Shown piece after piece: positions 56,596-64,000 of a stretch of DNA of 64,000 nucleotides (the stretch's first letter is position 1; every line of letters begins with the position of its first letter). A program made the position numbers and the translations under genes. A model generated the notes under the pieces. The model had not been told where the DNA came from. It saw nothing but the letters and a program-made list of their open reading frames with translations, and did no database searches. This DNA is from Maribacter sp. BPC-D8 (GTDB lineage: Bacteria > Bacteroidota > Bacteroidia > Flavobacteriales > Flavobacteriaceae): positions 1,922,001-1,986,000 of the forward strand of contig NZ_CP128187.1 of the NCBI RefSeq assembly GCF_035207705.1, written 5' to 3'.

Positions 56596-58296
56596 ATGAA
56601 CGGCACTCAATGGATTATTTTTATTCTCATTGTACAAGTAATACATTTTTTAGGTACTTGGAAACTTTACGTAAAAGCAGGAAGAAAAGCTTGGGAGGCA
56701 GCAATACCTGTTTACAACGCTATAGTTTTAATGCAAATTATTAATAGACCAAAATGGTGGGTTATATTATTATTCATACCCATAATCAACTTATTGATGT
56801 TTCCGGTAATATGGGTAGAAACCATAAGAAGCTTTGGTAGAAATAGTAAGTTAGAAACTTGGATCGTTGTCTTAACACTTGGTTTATACATTTACTATGT
56901 AAACTATACACTAGATGTTAAATACATTGAAGACCGATCTTTACATCCAACAACTGCAGCAGGCGAATGGGTAAGCTCTATTTTATTTGCTGTTGTAGCA
57001 GCTACATTGGTACATACCTATTTCGTACAACCTTATGTAATACCAACAGGGTCATTAGAACGTACCTTAAGGGTTGGTGATTTTCTTTTCGTAAGTAAGT
57101 TTCACTATGGCGCCAGAACACCCATGACGACAGTTGCCGCACCAATGGTACATGATACGTTACCAGGCTTGGGAATTCCTTCTTATTTAAAAAAGCCACA
57201 ACTACCCTACTTTAGATTACCAGGCTTTACCAAAGTTGAAAGAAACGATATAGTAGTTTTCAGTTGGCCTGCTGATACCGTTCGTGTATTTTTCAAAAAA
57301 GAAAAAGGCGTTGACAAGCCTATTGACAAAAAATCAAACTATGTCAAACGTTGTGTCGGCGTACCAGGCGATTCTTTAGAGGTTCGTAATGGTTATGTTT
57401 TTATAAACGGAAAGCAATTAGAATTACCGAAAAGCGCTAAACCACAGTTCGACTACGATATCTATAGCTCTAAGGGAGTATCGTCTAGAACACTTGATAA
57501 TTTAGGCATTACCGATTTCACTAGAAAATACCAATCAAGTCCGCTGAACCAAGATCAAGTAAATGGATTAAGATCCTATATAATGGGCTTTAATCAAACC
57601 GAAAACGGACAACTAGAACTTTACACAAAGGCATCTGGTATTCCTGCGAATGTGATATCTAAATATAGATTAGCATTAAAAGAAGTTACCGATCGCAAAC
57701 GTACTGTGCCCTTAACTGCTGACATGGTAAATTCGCTTAGAAAGGACCCTAATATAGATTCTGTAGTTCAACAAGTTGCGGCAATAGGGAGAAGAGGCAT
57801 CAACTTATTTCCTCAGAGTCCTGATTACCCATGGAACTATAGTCAAATGGGACCTATTTACATTCCTCAAAAAGGAGCTACAGTAGACCTGAACCTAAAA
57901 GTACTTCCTCTTTACAAAAAGATAATAAAGGAGTACGAAAAGAACGAAATTTCGGTATCTGGAAATCAAATTAGTATTAATGGGTCGCCAGCTACTACAT
58001 ATACTTTCAAACAAGATTACTTTTGGATGATGGGTGACAACAGAGACCACTCTGAAGATAGTAGAGCTTGGGGTTATGTACCAGAAAATCATATTGTCGG
58101 TACTCCTATTTTTATTTGGATGAGCTTTGATAATTTCACGGAAGGCATTAGCAACTGGAGACCAAGATGGGATCGTATATTCACTACAGTGAATGGCGAT
58201 GGAGAACCACAATCTTATTTCAAATATTTCTTAATATTACTCGTAGCCTATTTCGTAGGAAATTGGTTCTGGAAACGTAAAAAGGAAAAAAAGTGA
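56596..58296 (+). CDS. lepB: Signal peptidase I with N-terminal DUF5684 membrane region
   Basis: Removes Sec/Tat signal peptides at the inner membrane. The 566-residue protein is much longer than E. coli LepB (324), as usual in Bacteroidota. The first about 115 residues are a DUF5684-type membrane domain (WKLYVKAGRKAWEAAIPVYNAIVLMQIINRPKWW). The catalytic block IPTGSLERTLRVGDFLFVSK places nucleophile Ser153, and KSNYVKRCVGVPGDSLEV places general base Lys251. A roughly 195-residue insert separates this from the box E segment MMGDNRDHSEDSRAWGYVPENHIVGTP. The residue after the catalytic Ser is Leu instead of the usual Met. The last transmembrane helix ends the protein. The start of WbqC overlaps by 4 bases. 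Confidence 0.93.
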   Translation: MNGTQWIIFILIVQVIHFLGTWKLYVKAGRKAWEAAIPVYNAIVLMQIINRPKWWVILLFIPIINLLMFPVIWVETIRSFGRNSKLETWIVVLTLGLYIYYVNYTLDVKYIEDRSLHPTTAAGEWVSSILFAVVAATLVHTYFVQPYVIPTGSLERTLRVGDFLFVSKFHYGARTPMTTVAAPMVHDTLPGLGIPSYLKKPQLPYFRLPGFTKVERNDIVVFSWPADTVRVFFKKEKGVDKPIDKKSNYVKRCVGVPGDSLEVRNGYVFINGKQLELPKSAKPQFDYDIYSSKGVSSRTLDNLGITDFTRKYQSSPLNQDQVNGLRSYIMGFNQTENGQLELYTKASGIPANVISKYRLALKEVTDRKRTVPLTADMVNSLRKDPNIDSVVQQVAAIGRRGINLFPQSPDYPWNYSQMGPIYIPQKGATVDLNLKVLPLYKKIIKEYEKNEISVSGNQISINGSPATTYTFKQDYFWMMGDNRDHSEDSRAWGYVPENHIVGTPIFIWMSFDNFTEGISNWRPRWDRIFTTVNGDGEPQSYFKYFLILLVAYFVGNWFWKRKKEKK

Positions 58297-58922
58297 AATT
58301 AATTCATCCCTCTTATTTTCCGAACATATTAACTTTCAGCTATATTATGCACCACCCAATTTGTTGGGAGGTAAATGATAATTACCAAAAACAGACGTTT
58401 AGAAATAGAACATATATTTCTAATGACCGAGGTAAGCATATATTAAGCATACCGATCATTCATGCTGGTAGAGCAGATGGAAGGCAAAAATATAAAGATG
58501 TTTTAATAGACAATTCTTATCCTTGGCAACGTCAACATTGGCGCACCTTAGAAACAGCCTACAGAACATCTCCTTTCTTTGAGTTTTATGAAGATGATAT
58601 TAGACCACTTTATCATCAAACTTACGAAAGCCTGCTTGACTTCAATTTAAAGACTATAGAGACGATATTTGAATGTCTTCAACTAGAAACACCTACAGAG
58701 AAAAGTCTTGCATATGAGACCACCCCTGAAGGTAAAGAAGATTTTAGATTTTTAATAAGCGCTAAGTTTAAGCCTCAATTGAATATAGAACCTTACACAC
58801 AAGTGTTTGGTGATCGACATGGCTTTACCCCTAATTTAAGTATATTAGATCTGTTGTTCAATTTAGGACCTAATAGCATACAGTATCTAAAACACGAGTT
58901 CATAGCTGCTGACAATGATTAG
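58293..58922 (+). CDS. WbqC family protein
   Basis: A 209-residue protein starting at GTG (58293), overlapping lepB by 4 bases. Visible family features are the start HPSYFPNILTFSYI, QKQTFRNRTYISNDRGKHILSIPI, YPWQRQHWRTLETAYRTSPFFEFYEDDI and LLFNLGPNSIQYL. WbqC proteins are found in O-antigen and core-biosynthesis loci in other bacteria, but their activity is not established. It overlaps the DUF6122 gene by 8 bases. Confidence 0.85.
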   Translation: MKLIHPSYFPNILTFSYIMHHPICWEVNDNYQKQTFRNRTYISNDRGKHILSIPIIHAGRADGRQKYKDVLIDNSYPWQRQHWRTLETAYRTSPFFEFYEDDIRPLYHQTYESLLDFNLKTIETIFECLQLETPTEKSLAYETTPEGKEDFRFLISAKFKPQLNIEPYTQVFGDRHGFTPNLSILDLLFNLGPNSIQYLKHEFIAADND

Positions 58923-59235
58923 ATTTATAGCGCATTATGGTATACATTTTATTGTACCCATTATAATTGCTATTTATTTCTATAAAGAAAATAAGCTCTG
59001 GTCTGCGGTTATATTATTATCTGCAATTGTAATTGATGTTGACCACCTTTTGGCTACACCAATGTTTGACCCTAACCGTTGCAGTGTAAATTTTCATCCG
59101 CTACATAGTTATTGGGCAATTGGTGCTTATACGCTGTTATTCGCTTATAAGAAAACTCGAATTATCGGTTTGGCTTTGCTCCTACATATTTTAGCTGATA
59201 CAGTAGACTGTTACTTTATTCGCCAGACAATTTAA
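58915..59235 (+). CDS. DUF6122 family small membrane protein
   Basis: A 106-residue protein with three to four hydrophobic segments (IAHYGIHFIVPIIIAIYF, SAVILLSAIVIDVDHLLATP, HSYWAIGAYTLLFAY, IIGLALLLHILADTVDCYF). The histidine/aspartate pattern (HYGIHF, DVDHLL, HPLHSYW, HILADTVD) recalls metal-dependent membrane hydrolases of the YdjM type, which is inference only. It overlaps WbqC by 8 bases and the convergent EEP gene by 20 bases on the opposite strand. Confidence 0.72.
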   Translation: MIRFIAHYGIHFIVPIIIAIYFYKENKLWSAVILLSAIVIDVDHLLATPMFDPNRCSVNFHPLHSYWAIGAYTLLFAYKKTRIIGLALLLHILADTVDCYFIRQTI

Positions 59236-60247
59236 AAGTTGCCATGATAGGCTCATGGTCAGAAATATCGATTTTGTAATTTTTATGAGATATGAAAGTA
59301 AAACTTGGATCTCCTAAAATCATATCTATTCGAAAAGGGAATTTCCAAAATTTTATGGTTTCACCATACCCATGTCCCGATTCTAAGAAGCTATCTTTTA
59401 AATCTCCTTTAATATTAAAATACACTTTAGAGAATTGTGTATTATTAAAATCACCACCAACAATAACAGGATAAGGACTCGTATTAATATGATTTCTAAC
59501 GATATCTGATTGCCGTTGCTGCTTATCAAAAGAATCTCTAAGTCGAACAAACAGCTTGTCTGAGCGCTCCTTTTTGAAGTAATTTGGTCTTATGCTTAAA
59601 GATTCTAAATGCAGATTATAAAAACGAACTGTATCTTTTTTGAAAACGATATCAGCATAAATGCCCTCATTGTAAGTATTAGGAAAATCCAACTCACCGT
59701 TATTGATTATTTTAAACTTAGAATAAATAGCTAAATCTTTACTAGATTCTTCATCACCAACTTCAAATTTATTTGCTAAATATGGATAGCTCTTCAACAT
59801 ATCACCCTTGACGTAATGAGACTCAAATTCTTGAAAATAAATAATATCAGGATTCTCCCCTTCCACAAACTCTATAACCTCGGGACTTGTTATATTCTCC
59901 CAATCACCATGATATTTACTATGAAAGCCCAATGCATTATAAGTTAATAATGAAATAGTTTCAGAATCAGCCATATTTTTTGACCTCCCATTAAACGCAA
60001 TAAATGAACCCAAGGTAAAGTAACCGAAAACTAATATGGAAAGAGACAGCAGTAGATATATCTTTTTACCAATTAACCAATACAAGAAAAATAGCATGTT
60101 AACAATTACCAATGCAGGTACTGTTAAACTAATAAATGCTAAACTAGCTATAGAAGTATATGGAACAATGCAGGCCAAAAATAAACTGAAAGCTACAATC
60201 ACATTTAAGAGCAACATGAACTTTTTAAAAAAAGACATTTTCTTCAT
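59216..60247 (-). CDS. Endonuclease/exonuclease/phosphatase (EEP) family membrane protein
   Basis: A 343-residue protein with about three N-terminal membrane helices (about residues 8-80) followed by an EEP domain (about 95-343). Catalytic landmarks are YFQEFESHY (metal-binding Glu), the NLHLES strand, VGGDFNNTQFSKVY (Asp-Asn) and the final ISDHEPIMATF (Asp-His). These proteins hydrolyse phosphodiester bonds in nucleic acids, lipids or inositol phosphates; the substrate is unknown. It lies 2 bases downstream of rhomboid copy 1 on the same strand. Confidence 0.82.
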   Translation of the reverse strand: MKKMSFFKKFMLLLNVIVAFSLFLACIVPYTSIASLAFISLTVPALVIVNMLFFLYWLIGKKIYLLLSLSILVFGYFTLGSFIAFNGRSKNMADSETISLLTYNALGFHSKYHGDWENITSPEVIEFVEGENPDIIYFQEFESHYVKGDMLKSYPYLANKFEVGDEESSKDLAIYSKFKIINNGELDFPNTYNEGIYADIVFKKDTVRFYNLHLESLSIRPNYFKKERSDKLFVRLRDSFDKQQRQSDIVRNHINTSPYPVIVGGDFNNTQFSKVYFNIKGDLKDSFLESGHGYGETIKFWKFPFRIDMILGDPSFTFISHKNYKIDISDHEPIMATFKLSGE

Positions 60248-60249
60248 GC

Positions 60250-61131
60250 TTAATTCTCTTTACCAGCTTTAAACAAAAAGTCCTTCTCTGCCTTTGAAAG
60301 ACTTTCATAGCCAGATTTGCTTATTTTATCTAGAATAGCATCAATCTTTTTTTGATGTGTCTTCTTATCATAGTCTACGGCTGAATTAGTATTACTACGG
60401 GTAGTACTTTTATTTTTATAAACTGTTTTCATGGGAGCCTTCTTCTCAGAACCTTTGAACAGGTTCGCTATACTATCCATAAATTTAGAAAAGCCAGACC
60501 CAATATCATTGCCTTTCAATAATTGACTAGCATATAGGTATCCTAAAAAAGCACCTCCTAAATGCGCTAAATGTCCGCCAGAGTTACTCATAGGTAATTG
60601 AATTAAATCGCTAAGTACTAACACAGCACCAACCATCCAAAGCTTTACATTGAAAAATATGATTCTAACTTCTTGATTTGGTAAATAGGTACAAATAAAT
60701 ATTAAAACGGCACTAGCTCCCGCTGAAGCACCAATTAATGATGCATTTGTTTTAAAAAATGCAGGAAAGATATTATATCCTAGAACAAAGAATAATCCGC
60801 CTAAAATTACTCCGAGCAAATAAACATTTAAAAAACGTTTTGCATCAAAGAGATTTAGAAATATTCTACCCACAAAATAAATCATCAACATGTTCCAAAA
60901 CAAGTGCCCGGGACCACCATGAAAAAATGAATAGGTAACTATAGACCAAGGCTGAAAAGCGATATCGACAATATCATTAGGCAGCTCAAACCATTGAGCA
61001 ATGGTATCTTTTTGTAAACCAAGTAAGAATGGTATTAAAGCATTTACAATGAAAACCACTACATTGACCGCAATGAGTTTCTCTGCAATGTTTAACCTAC
61101 TAAATTGATATTTTAAATCTGGCTGAGCCAT
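60250..61131 (-). CDS. Rhomboid family intramembrane serine protease (copy 1)
   Basis: A 293-residue protein with six predicted helices, catalytic Ser136 in GASAGAS and His190 in HLAHLGGAFLGY. The rhomboid start HGGPGHLFWNMLMIYFVGRIF (loop 1 and helix 2) is present. A cytoplasmic tail of about 90 residues (KKAPMKTVYKNKSTTRSNTNSAVDYDKKTHQKKIDAILDKISKSGYESLSKAEKDFLFKAGKEN) is a charged segment typical of Bacteroidota members. It lies 3 bases after copy 2 and 2 bases before the EEP gene. Confidence 0.88.
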   Translation of the reverse strand: MAQPDLKYQFSRLNIAEKLIAVNVVVFIVNALIPFLLGLQKDTIAQWFELPNDIVDIAFQPWSIVTYSFFHGGPGHLFWNMLMIYFVGRIFLNLFDAKRFLNVYLLGVILGGLFFVLGYNIFPAFFKTNASLIGASAGASAVLIFICTYLPNQEVRIIFFNVKLWMVGAVLVLSDLIQLPMSNSGGHLAHLGGAFLGYLYASQLLKGNDIGSGFSKFMDSIANLFKGSEKKAPMKTVYKNKSTTRSNTNSAVDYDKKTHQKKIDAILDKISKSGYESLSKAEKDFLFKAGKEN

Positions 61132-61134
61132 AGT

Positions 61135-61878
61135 TTAGTTCCACCTTTTATTATTAAACTGATTTTTTTTCCAATACCACATCATTAAGAAACCAAATAA
61201 GGCACCACCTACGTGTGCAAAATGCGCTATACCTTGCCCGAATAAACTGTACCCAGTAACTCCTGAAAACAAATCTAGACCAATTAAAACAGGAATAAAG
61301 AATTTTGCTTTTATGGGAACTGGCAGAAAAATAAGAAACAACTCGCTATTAGGGTAAGACATTCCAAATGCTACCAAAATACCATAAATAGCACCTGAGG
61401 CACCAACTACCGGAGTATTGAAAGCACTTAAAAAGTTATCGATTGTTGCTTTCCCTGCAATGGAATACCACTCTGTATTATACTGTCCGCTATTAATAAT
61501 CTCTAGAATACTACTTTCAGAAATTCCTGAATCTATCAGAGCACTCATGCCAGCATTATAGTAATAATAGTTAACACCTATATGAATTAAAGCTGCACCT
61601 AAACCCGCTGAGATATAGAAAAATAAAAACTTATTTCTGCCCCACATACGCTCTAAAGGTGTACCGAAAGCCCATAATGCATACATATTAAAAAGTATAT
61701 GCATAAAGCCACCATGCATGAACATATGTGTTATAATCTGCCACAGCTCAAAGTGTTCGTTCTTTGGGAAATACAATGAGAACCACTCGTACATTTGCTC
61801 ACCATACATTTGTGTAGCAATAAAAAACAGAACGTTGATTATCAGTAAATGCTTTATAGTATCAGTAATTCTTCCCAT
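61135..61878 (-). CDS. Rhomboid family intramembrane serine protease (copy 2)
   Basis: A 247-residue rhomboid with catalytic Ser161 in VVGASGAIYGI and His222 in GIAHFAHVGGALFGF, plus HMFMHGGFMHILFNMYALWAFGTPLERMWG (loop 1 and helix 2). It lacks the long charged tail of copy 1 and ends KKNQFNNKRWN. The stop is directly followed by copy 1 (3 bases) and the start abuts mutL (no gap), so the whole group is one operon. Substrates are unknown. Confidence 0.9.
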   Translation of the reverse strand: MGRITDTIKHLLIINVLFFIATQMYGEQMYEWFSLYFPKNEHFELWQIITHMFMHGGFMHILFNMYALWAFGTPLERMWGRNKFLFFYISAGLGAALIHIGVNYYYYNAGMSALIDSGISESSILEIINSGQYNTEWYSIAGKATIDNFLSAFNTPVVGASGAIYGILVAFGMSYPNSELFLIFLPVPIKAKFFIPVLIGLDLFSGVTGYSLFGQGIAHFAHVGGALFGFLMMWYWKKNQFNNKRWN

Positions 61879-63729
61879 TTATATAAATTTTCGTTCAATA
61901 TCGTTCTCTGTAATCGTAATGTAAACTTTTTTGTTAAACGGACTAAGAGTAGTTTCCTTACAAGCGAATAGATCATTAACCAATTTCACTTGAGACAACT
62001 CGTCTAAAGTTTCCCCTGTTTTTACAGAAAGTGTTTTAGCTAATGTTTTCGCCAACATATCACTTTGAGAAAAACTATCGCCAGGCACTTCTTGTTGAAA
62101 ATCTGAAATCAGTTGCTCCATTATCATTTGAACTTCGCTTTCCACAACTAACACAGGTACACCAGAAATCTCTACTCCGTCTTCAGTTATTTCTCCGAAT
62201 ACAAAACCGACAGTACATAAATTCTCTTTTATCTCTTTTAAGATATTTATTTCACTAGTAGAAAAAGATAAAGTCAATGGAAAAAGCAATTGTTGACTTA
62301 CAGCTTCTTTTATAGTAATGTTCTTTAAAAAATTCTCGTACAACACGCGTTGGTGCGCCCTACTTTGATTAATTACCACCATACCAGATTTTATGGTCGT
62401 AATAATATACTTTTTACGCATTTGAAAAGTAGTAGTCGTATGATCAAAAACCTCTCTTTCATCATCAAAAATACTACTATTTACAACCTCTGACTCAAAT
62501 TCTAAATGACTAGCCCCACTATCGACAGTATTCTCTAAACCTACATATAAATTCTCCCAACCATCTACCTTTGGTTTTGAATAGCTACTACCTCTAGAAT
62601 TTCCTTTCGACGGTTGTGCAGTTTCAAAAGGGTTGAAAGAAGAATCTACCACTACCTGTGGTATGCCCACCTGCTTATTTATATAGGAATACGGCGTATC
62701 TAAATTTTGATTTTGCTCAAAGTCTAAGGCAGGTACCACATTAAATTGACCCAAACTATGCTTTACCGTAGATTTAAGCATTGCATACAATGTATGCTCG
62801 TCGTCAAACTTTACCTCTGTTTTCGTTGGGTGTATGTTTATATCAATAGTACATGGATCAACCTCTAAATTCAAAAAATACCCAGGATGTGTACCCGGAC
62901 GAATTAATCCTTCAAAAGCACCCAATATAGCGTGATGTAAATACGGACTCTTTATAAACCTGTTATTGGCAAAGAAAAATTGCTCTCCCCTGCTTTTTTT
63001 AGCAAACTCAGGTTTTTGAATATACCCTGAGATTTTTACTACGTGAGTTTCCTCCTCAACAGGTACAAGCTTCTCATCGGTCTTTCTACCGAAAATATGC
63101 ACAATACGCTTTCTGAAATCAGTAGCCGGCAATTGAAAAACATCGCTACCATTATTATAAAAATTAAATGCTACCTGCGGATGCGCTAATGATATTCTAT
63201 GAAACTCATCTGCTATATGTCGATATTCGACTTGATCAGATTTTAAAAAATTACGTCTAGCAGGAATATTAAAAAATAAATTCTTTACTAACATTGAAGT
63301 ACCCTTAGGGGCAACCACAACTTCTTGAGTTACTATTTTACTTCCTTCAATTTTAATCTTCGTGCCAATCTCGTCATCTTCGGTCTTGGTCAGCATTTCT
63401 ACATGTGCAATTGCAGCAATAGAGGCTAATGCCTCTCCCCTAAAACCTTTAGTATTTAAATTAAAAAGGTCTTCTGCCTTTTGAATTTTAGATGTAGCGT
63501 GGCGCTCAAAGCTTAAACGAGCATCTGTACCACTCATACCCTTACCATTATCAACTACTTGAATTAGTGTTTTACCACCATCTTTTATAATAAGTTGAAT
63601 TTCGGTAGCACCGGCATCAATGGCATTCTCCATTAATTCTTTTACCACAGAAGATGGGCGTTGCACCACTTCACCAGCAGCAATTTGGTTTGCTACATGG
63701 TCAGGTAATAATCTAATAATATCTGCCAT
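61879..63729 (-). CDS. mutL: DNA mismatch repair protein MutL
   Basis: A 616-residue GHKL ATPase that couples MutS mismatch recognition to strand processing. The N-terminal ATPase has IAAGEVVQRPSSVVKELMENAIDAGAT, VDNGKGM, HATSKI, TKGFRGEALASIAAI and IHPTKTEVKF. The dimerisation domain (about 430-616) contains NQSRAHQRVLYE near residue 452-463, where endonuclease-proficient MutLs have DQHA(x2)E(x4)E. The Asp, the His and the first Glu are not kept, and no CPHGRP-like motif is seen near the C-terminus. A nicking activity is therefore doubtful. It abuts rhomboid copy 2 and overlaps the upstream gene's stop by one base. Confidence 0.94.
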   Translation of the reverse strand: MADIIRLLPDHVANQIAAGEVVQRPSSVVKELMENAIDAGATEIQLIIKDGGKTLIQVVDNGKGMSGTDARLSFERHATSKIQKAEDLFNLNTKGFRGEALASIAAIAHVEMLTKTEDDEIGTKIKIEGSKIVTQEVVVAPKGTSMLVKNLFFNIPARRNFLKSDQVEYRHIADEFHRISLAHPQVAFNFYNNGSDVFQLPATDFRKRIVHIFGRKTDEKLVPVEEETHVVKISGYIQKPEFAKKSRGEQFFFANNRFIKSPYLHHAILGAFEGLIRPGTHPGYFLNLEVDPCTIDINIHPTKTEVKFDDEHTLYAMLKSTVKHSLGQFNVVPALDFEQNQNLDTPYSYINKQVGIPQVVVDSSFNPFETAQPSKGNSRGSSYSKPKVDGWENLYVGLENTVDSGASHLEFESEVVNSSIFDDEREVFDHTTTTFQMRKKYIITTIKSGMVVINQSRAHQRVLYENFLKNITIKEAVSQQLLFPLTLSFSTSEINILKEIKENLCTVGFVFGEITEDGVEISGVPVLVVESEVQMIMEQLISDFQQEVPGDSFSQSDMLAKTLAKTLSVKTGETLDELSQVKLVNDLFACKETTLSPFNKKVYITITENDIERKFI

Positions 63730-64000
63730 TATGAAGTAAAGAAAATTGTGAGGTCAAAATCAATTATGTAAAGAAAAACAAGAAGCAATACCGCAATAAT
63801 AATTACCATTCTAATTTTTAAGTTGCGATCTCCTTGTCTTTTGGTATCTTCTATAGCACTATTAATCTTTCTTTTTAATCCTCGAGATGTGTTTAATGTA
63901 CTACGAAATTGGTCGAATTTAGGTTCCATTTTAAACGGATTCCCTTTTCCTTTGCCATCATAATACCTAGGATTGTATTCAAATGACCTATTTTTTCGTA
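63729..64000 (-). CDS. Small C-terminal-anchored membrane protein, 5' end cut off by window edge
   Basis: The frame continues upstream of the ATG at 63929: codons for RKNRSFEYNPRYYDGKGKGNPFK precede it without a stop up to the window edge, so the true start lies outside. About 90 residues are visible. They include basic, helical segments (DQFRSTLNTSRGLKRKINSAIED) and a C-terminal transmembrane helix (IRMVIIIAVLLLVFLYIIDF). Homologues in Flavobacteriaceae are often called 'riboflavin synthase subunit beta' only because ribH lies nearby; nothing in the sequence supports that activity. The stop codon overlaps the mutL start (TAATG). Confidence 0.75.
   Translation of the reverse strand, partial: RKNRSFEYNPRYYDGKGKGNPFKMEPKFDQFRSTLNTSRGLKRKINSAIEDTKRQGDRNLKIRMVIIIAVLLLVFLYIIDFDLTIFFTS

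Noticed and set aside
61718..61924. Plus-strand open frame 61718-61924 at the mutL/rhomboid boundary
   Set aside because: It is antisense to two well-supported overlapping genes and has no similarity or start signals.
63729..64000. Naming the edge gene riboflavin synthase subunit beta
   Set aside because: That name in flavobacterial databases appears to come from proximity to ribH; the visible protein is a short basic segment with a transmembrane helix.

Overview
The window is low-GC, densely coded Bacteroidota DNA, almost certainly from a marine member of the Flavobacteriaceae (a Maribacter/Zobellia-like background is a guess). The lineage call rests on SusC/SusD pairs, a giant SprB-repeat protein with a type-B T9SS sorting domain, TAnnTTTG-type promoter boxes, and lineage-typical proteins (DUF4159, DUF5683, DUF6122, a long DUF5684-LepB). 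I see no rRNA, tRNA, insertion sequence, prophage or CRISPR array. Most of the window is ordinary chromosome, with an accessory stretch at about 10.2-26.7 kb.

Layout. (1) 1-10.2 kb: 5' part of pfkA and tamB on the minus strand, then tsaD, rsmE, a DUF4159 protein, an AI-2E-type permease and a THUMP-like methyltransferase on the plus strand. (2) 10.2-26.7 kb: two SusC/SusD pairs flanking a 1111-residue FG-GAP/ASPIC-UnbV lipoprotein, then a convergent two-gene unit for an alpha/beta-hydrolase lipoprotein and a seven-heme cytochrome c. No recognisable glycoside hydrolase, polysaccharide lyase or sulfatase lies here, so the substrate cannot be inferred. (3) 26.8-35.4 kb: one 2855-residue secreted SprB-repeat protein. 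(4) 35.5-36.7 kb: a lipoprotein sugar dehydrogenase of the PQQ type. (5) 36.7-46.8 kb: a peptidoglycan-recycling locus. murQ and a DeoR-type regulator diverge from nagB (fused to a PIG-L/LmbE deacetylase-like domain), followed by a DigH-like GHL10 glycosidase, AmpG-like permease, NagZ-like GH3, a CPBP membrane protease and anmK, the last five overlapping one another. (6) 46.8-50.9 kb: acetate uptake and activation (DUF4212 small subunit, sodium:solute symporter, Acs). (7) 51-59.2 kb: a Bcr/CflA-type exporter, then udk, divIC/ftsB-like, parA, parB, DUF5683, dapB, lepB, WbqC and DUF6122 genes. (8) 59.2-64 kb, minus strand: an EEP-family hydrolase, two rhomboid proteases, mutL and the C-terminal part of a small membrane protein that runs off the edge.

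The most system-like part is region 5. The genes describe import of anhydro-muropeptides (AmpG), removal of GlcNAc (NagZ), phosphorylation of anhydroMurNAc (AnmK), lactyl-ether cleavage to GlcNAc-6-P (MurQ) and conversion to fructose-6-P (NagB). A separate nagA is missing from the locus, while NagB carries an apparently intact deacetylase-like domain, suggesting that one polypeptide might perform both last steps. The regulator/nagB gap contains two inverted copies of a 23-bp element (18 of 23 positions identical) next to two opposed -7 boxes, which is probably the operator of this regulon. A strong hairpin-plus-T-run sits only a few bases before the DigH-like gene, so nagB and the rest of the recycling operon may be expressed at different levels.
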